Source: Butyrivibrio sp.
Lineage (GTDB): Bacteria > Bacillota > Clostridia > Lachnospirales > Lachnospiraceae
Direction: 5' to 3'
DNA length: 56,227 nucleotides
NCBI GenBank assembly: GCA_015056655.1
Contig: SVFV01000023.1
Location: 1 to 56,227, forward strand
Numbering within the stretch: position 1 is the first letter of the stretch; every line of letters starts with the position of its first letter. Under the pieces are notes generated by a model that worked only from the letters and a program-made list of their open reading frames with translations, was not told the origin of the DNA and did not search any database. Of the stretch, positions 55,967 to 56,227 are shown in pieces. The position numbers and the translations under genes are program-made.

Positions 55967-56003
55967 AATTCACCGTCTATTTTTATGGAAGGTGAATTTT
56001 TTA
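55967..56003 (+). terminator. glnN terminator
   Basis: An 8-bp stem AATTCACC (55967-55974) pairs with 55991-55998 and is followed by TTTTATA. Confidence 0.75.
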
Positions 56004-56023
56004 TAAATTTCTAAAAATAGTGA

Positions 56024-56052
56024 TTGACACAAGGGTGTAGGAATGTTATATT
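56024..56052 (+). promoter_or_regulatory. Tandem promoter P1, probably of an rRNA operon
   Basis: TTGACA (56024-56029), 17 bases, TATATT (56047-56052). Downstream lies a GC-rich imperfect hairpin (56057-56072). Confidence 0.75.
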
Positions 56053-56133
56053 TACTATCGCTCGCTGCGAGTGACTGACCGGAAGGAATCAGAAAAACTA
56101 CTCGAAAGCGACAAAGAAAAATTTAAAAAGTTC

Positions 56134-56162
56134 TTGACAAAAAGCACACGACATGATATTCT
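56134..56162 (+). promoter_or_regulatory. Tandem promoter P2, probably of an rRNA operon
   Basis: TTGACA (56134-56139), 17 bases, TATTCT (56157-56162), 110 bases after P1. The leader that follows, with ACAAAGCACTTTGACAATAAA and ending at AACCCTGA, looks like an rRNA leader, and no reading frame starts before the window ends. A 16S gene just beyond the edge is inferred. Confidence 0.7.
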
Positions 56163-56227
56163 ATCAGAGTTGCGGCTGACAAGCCAAGACAAAGCACTTT
56201 GACAATAAAATAGTAATGCAACCCTGA

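Overview
The window looks like chromosomal core sequence from a Gram-positive anaerobe of the Lachnospiraceae, most like Butyrivibrio or Pseudobutyrivibrio. This rests on gene content and style, not on a database match. The clues are strong AGGAGG-type ribosome sites, several TTG and GTG starts, a CIRCE-controlled hrcA-grpE-dnaK-dnaJ operon, RNase J, IreB, a DUF6465 protein with a Lys/Ala/Pro tail, type III glutamine synthetase, and many intrinsic terminators. About 47 protein genes are packed tightly. I saw no complete insertion sequence, prophage, CRISPR array or tRNA gene. The right edge carries two tandem consensus promoters of the kind that precede rRNA operons, so a 16S gene probably starts just outside the window.

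Layout. (1) 1-140 holds a structured RNA-like tail, possibly the right end of an IS605-type element, followed by surE. (2) 967-8839, minus strand, is a nucleoside salvage unit: BMP-family binding lipoprotein, terminator, ABC ATPase, two permeases, cytidine deaminase and deoxyribose-phosphate aldolase. A lipoprotein esterase lies downstream. A consensus promoter sits at the head of the unit. (3) 9081-15419, plus strand, holds glycogen phosphorylase, an aconitase-family hydratase and a GH9-like lipoprotein that seems to lack the GH9 catalytic residues. (4) 15422-19091 is a cell-wall group: alpha/beta hydrolase, membrane-anchored MurF-like ligase and D-Ala-D-Ala ligase. (5) 19110-23149 has a divergent 1-acyl-glycerol-phosphate acyltransferase and the pyrC-pyrK-pyrD pyrimidine operon. 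(6) 23189-24523, minus strand, is ispE plus a DUF1934 protein. (7) 24657-25404 is a single gene behind a near-consensus flagellar sigma-28 (SigD) promoter. (8) 25598-36540 is a cell-surface stretch: acyltransferase, polytopic membrane protein, manC-glmS, a transglutaminase-like membrane protein, UppP, an aminotransferase and the H1-like DUF6465 protein. (9) 36679-42910 is the heat-shock operon followed by prmA. (10) 42964-43196 is an intergenic array with an exact 64-bp period. (11) 43217-48396 is RNA modification and sulfur transfer: rsmE, cysteine desulfurase, thiI and mtaB, with a Crh-like HPr homologue on the minus strand. (12) 48532-53582 is ireB-ruvX-DUF1292-rnj-(MltG N-domain)-O-methyltransferase-U32. 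(13) 53786-55897 is glnN, followed by the rRNA-type promoters.

No classical defence or biosynthetic island is present. The observations most worth following are the 64-bp inverted-repeat array between prmA and rsmE, the sigma-28 controlled orphan protein, the apparently catalytically dead GH9 lipoprotein, the HPr homologue in which the phosphorylated His is a Ser, and the Gly/Ser/Lys-rich insertion in D-Ala-D-Ala ligase.
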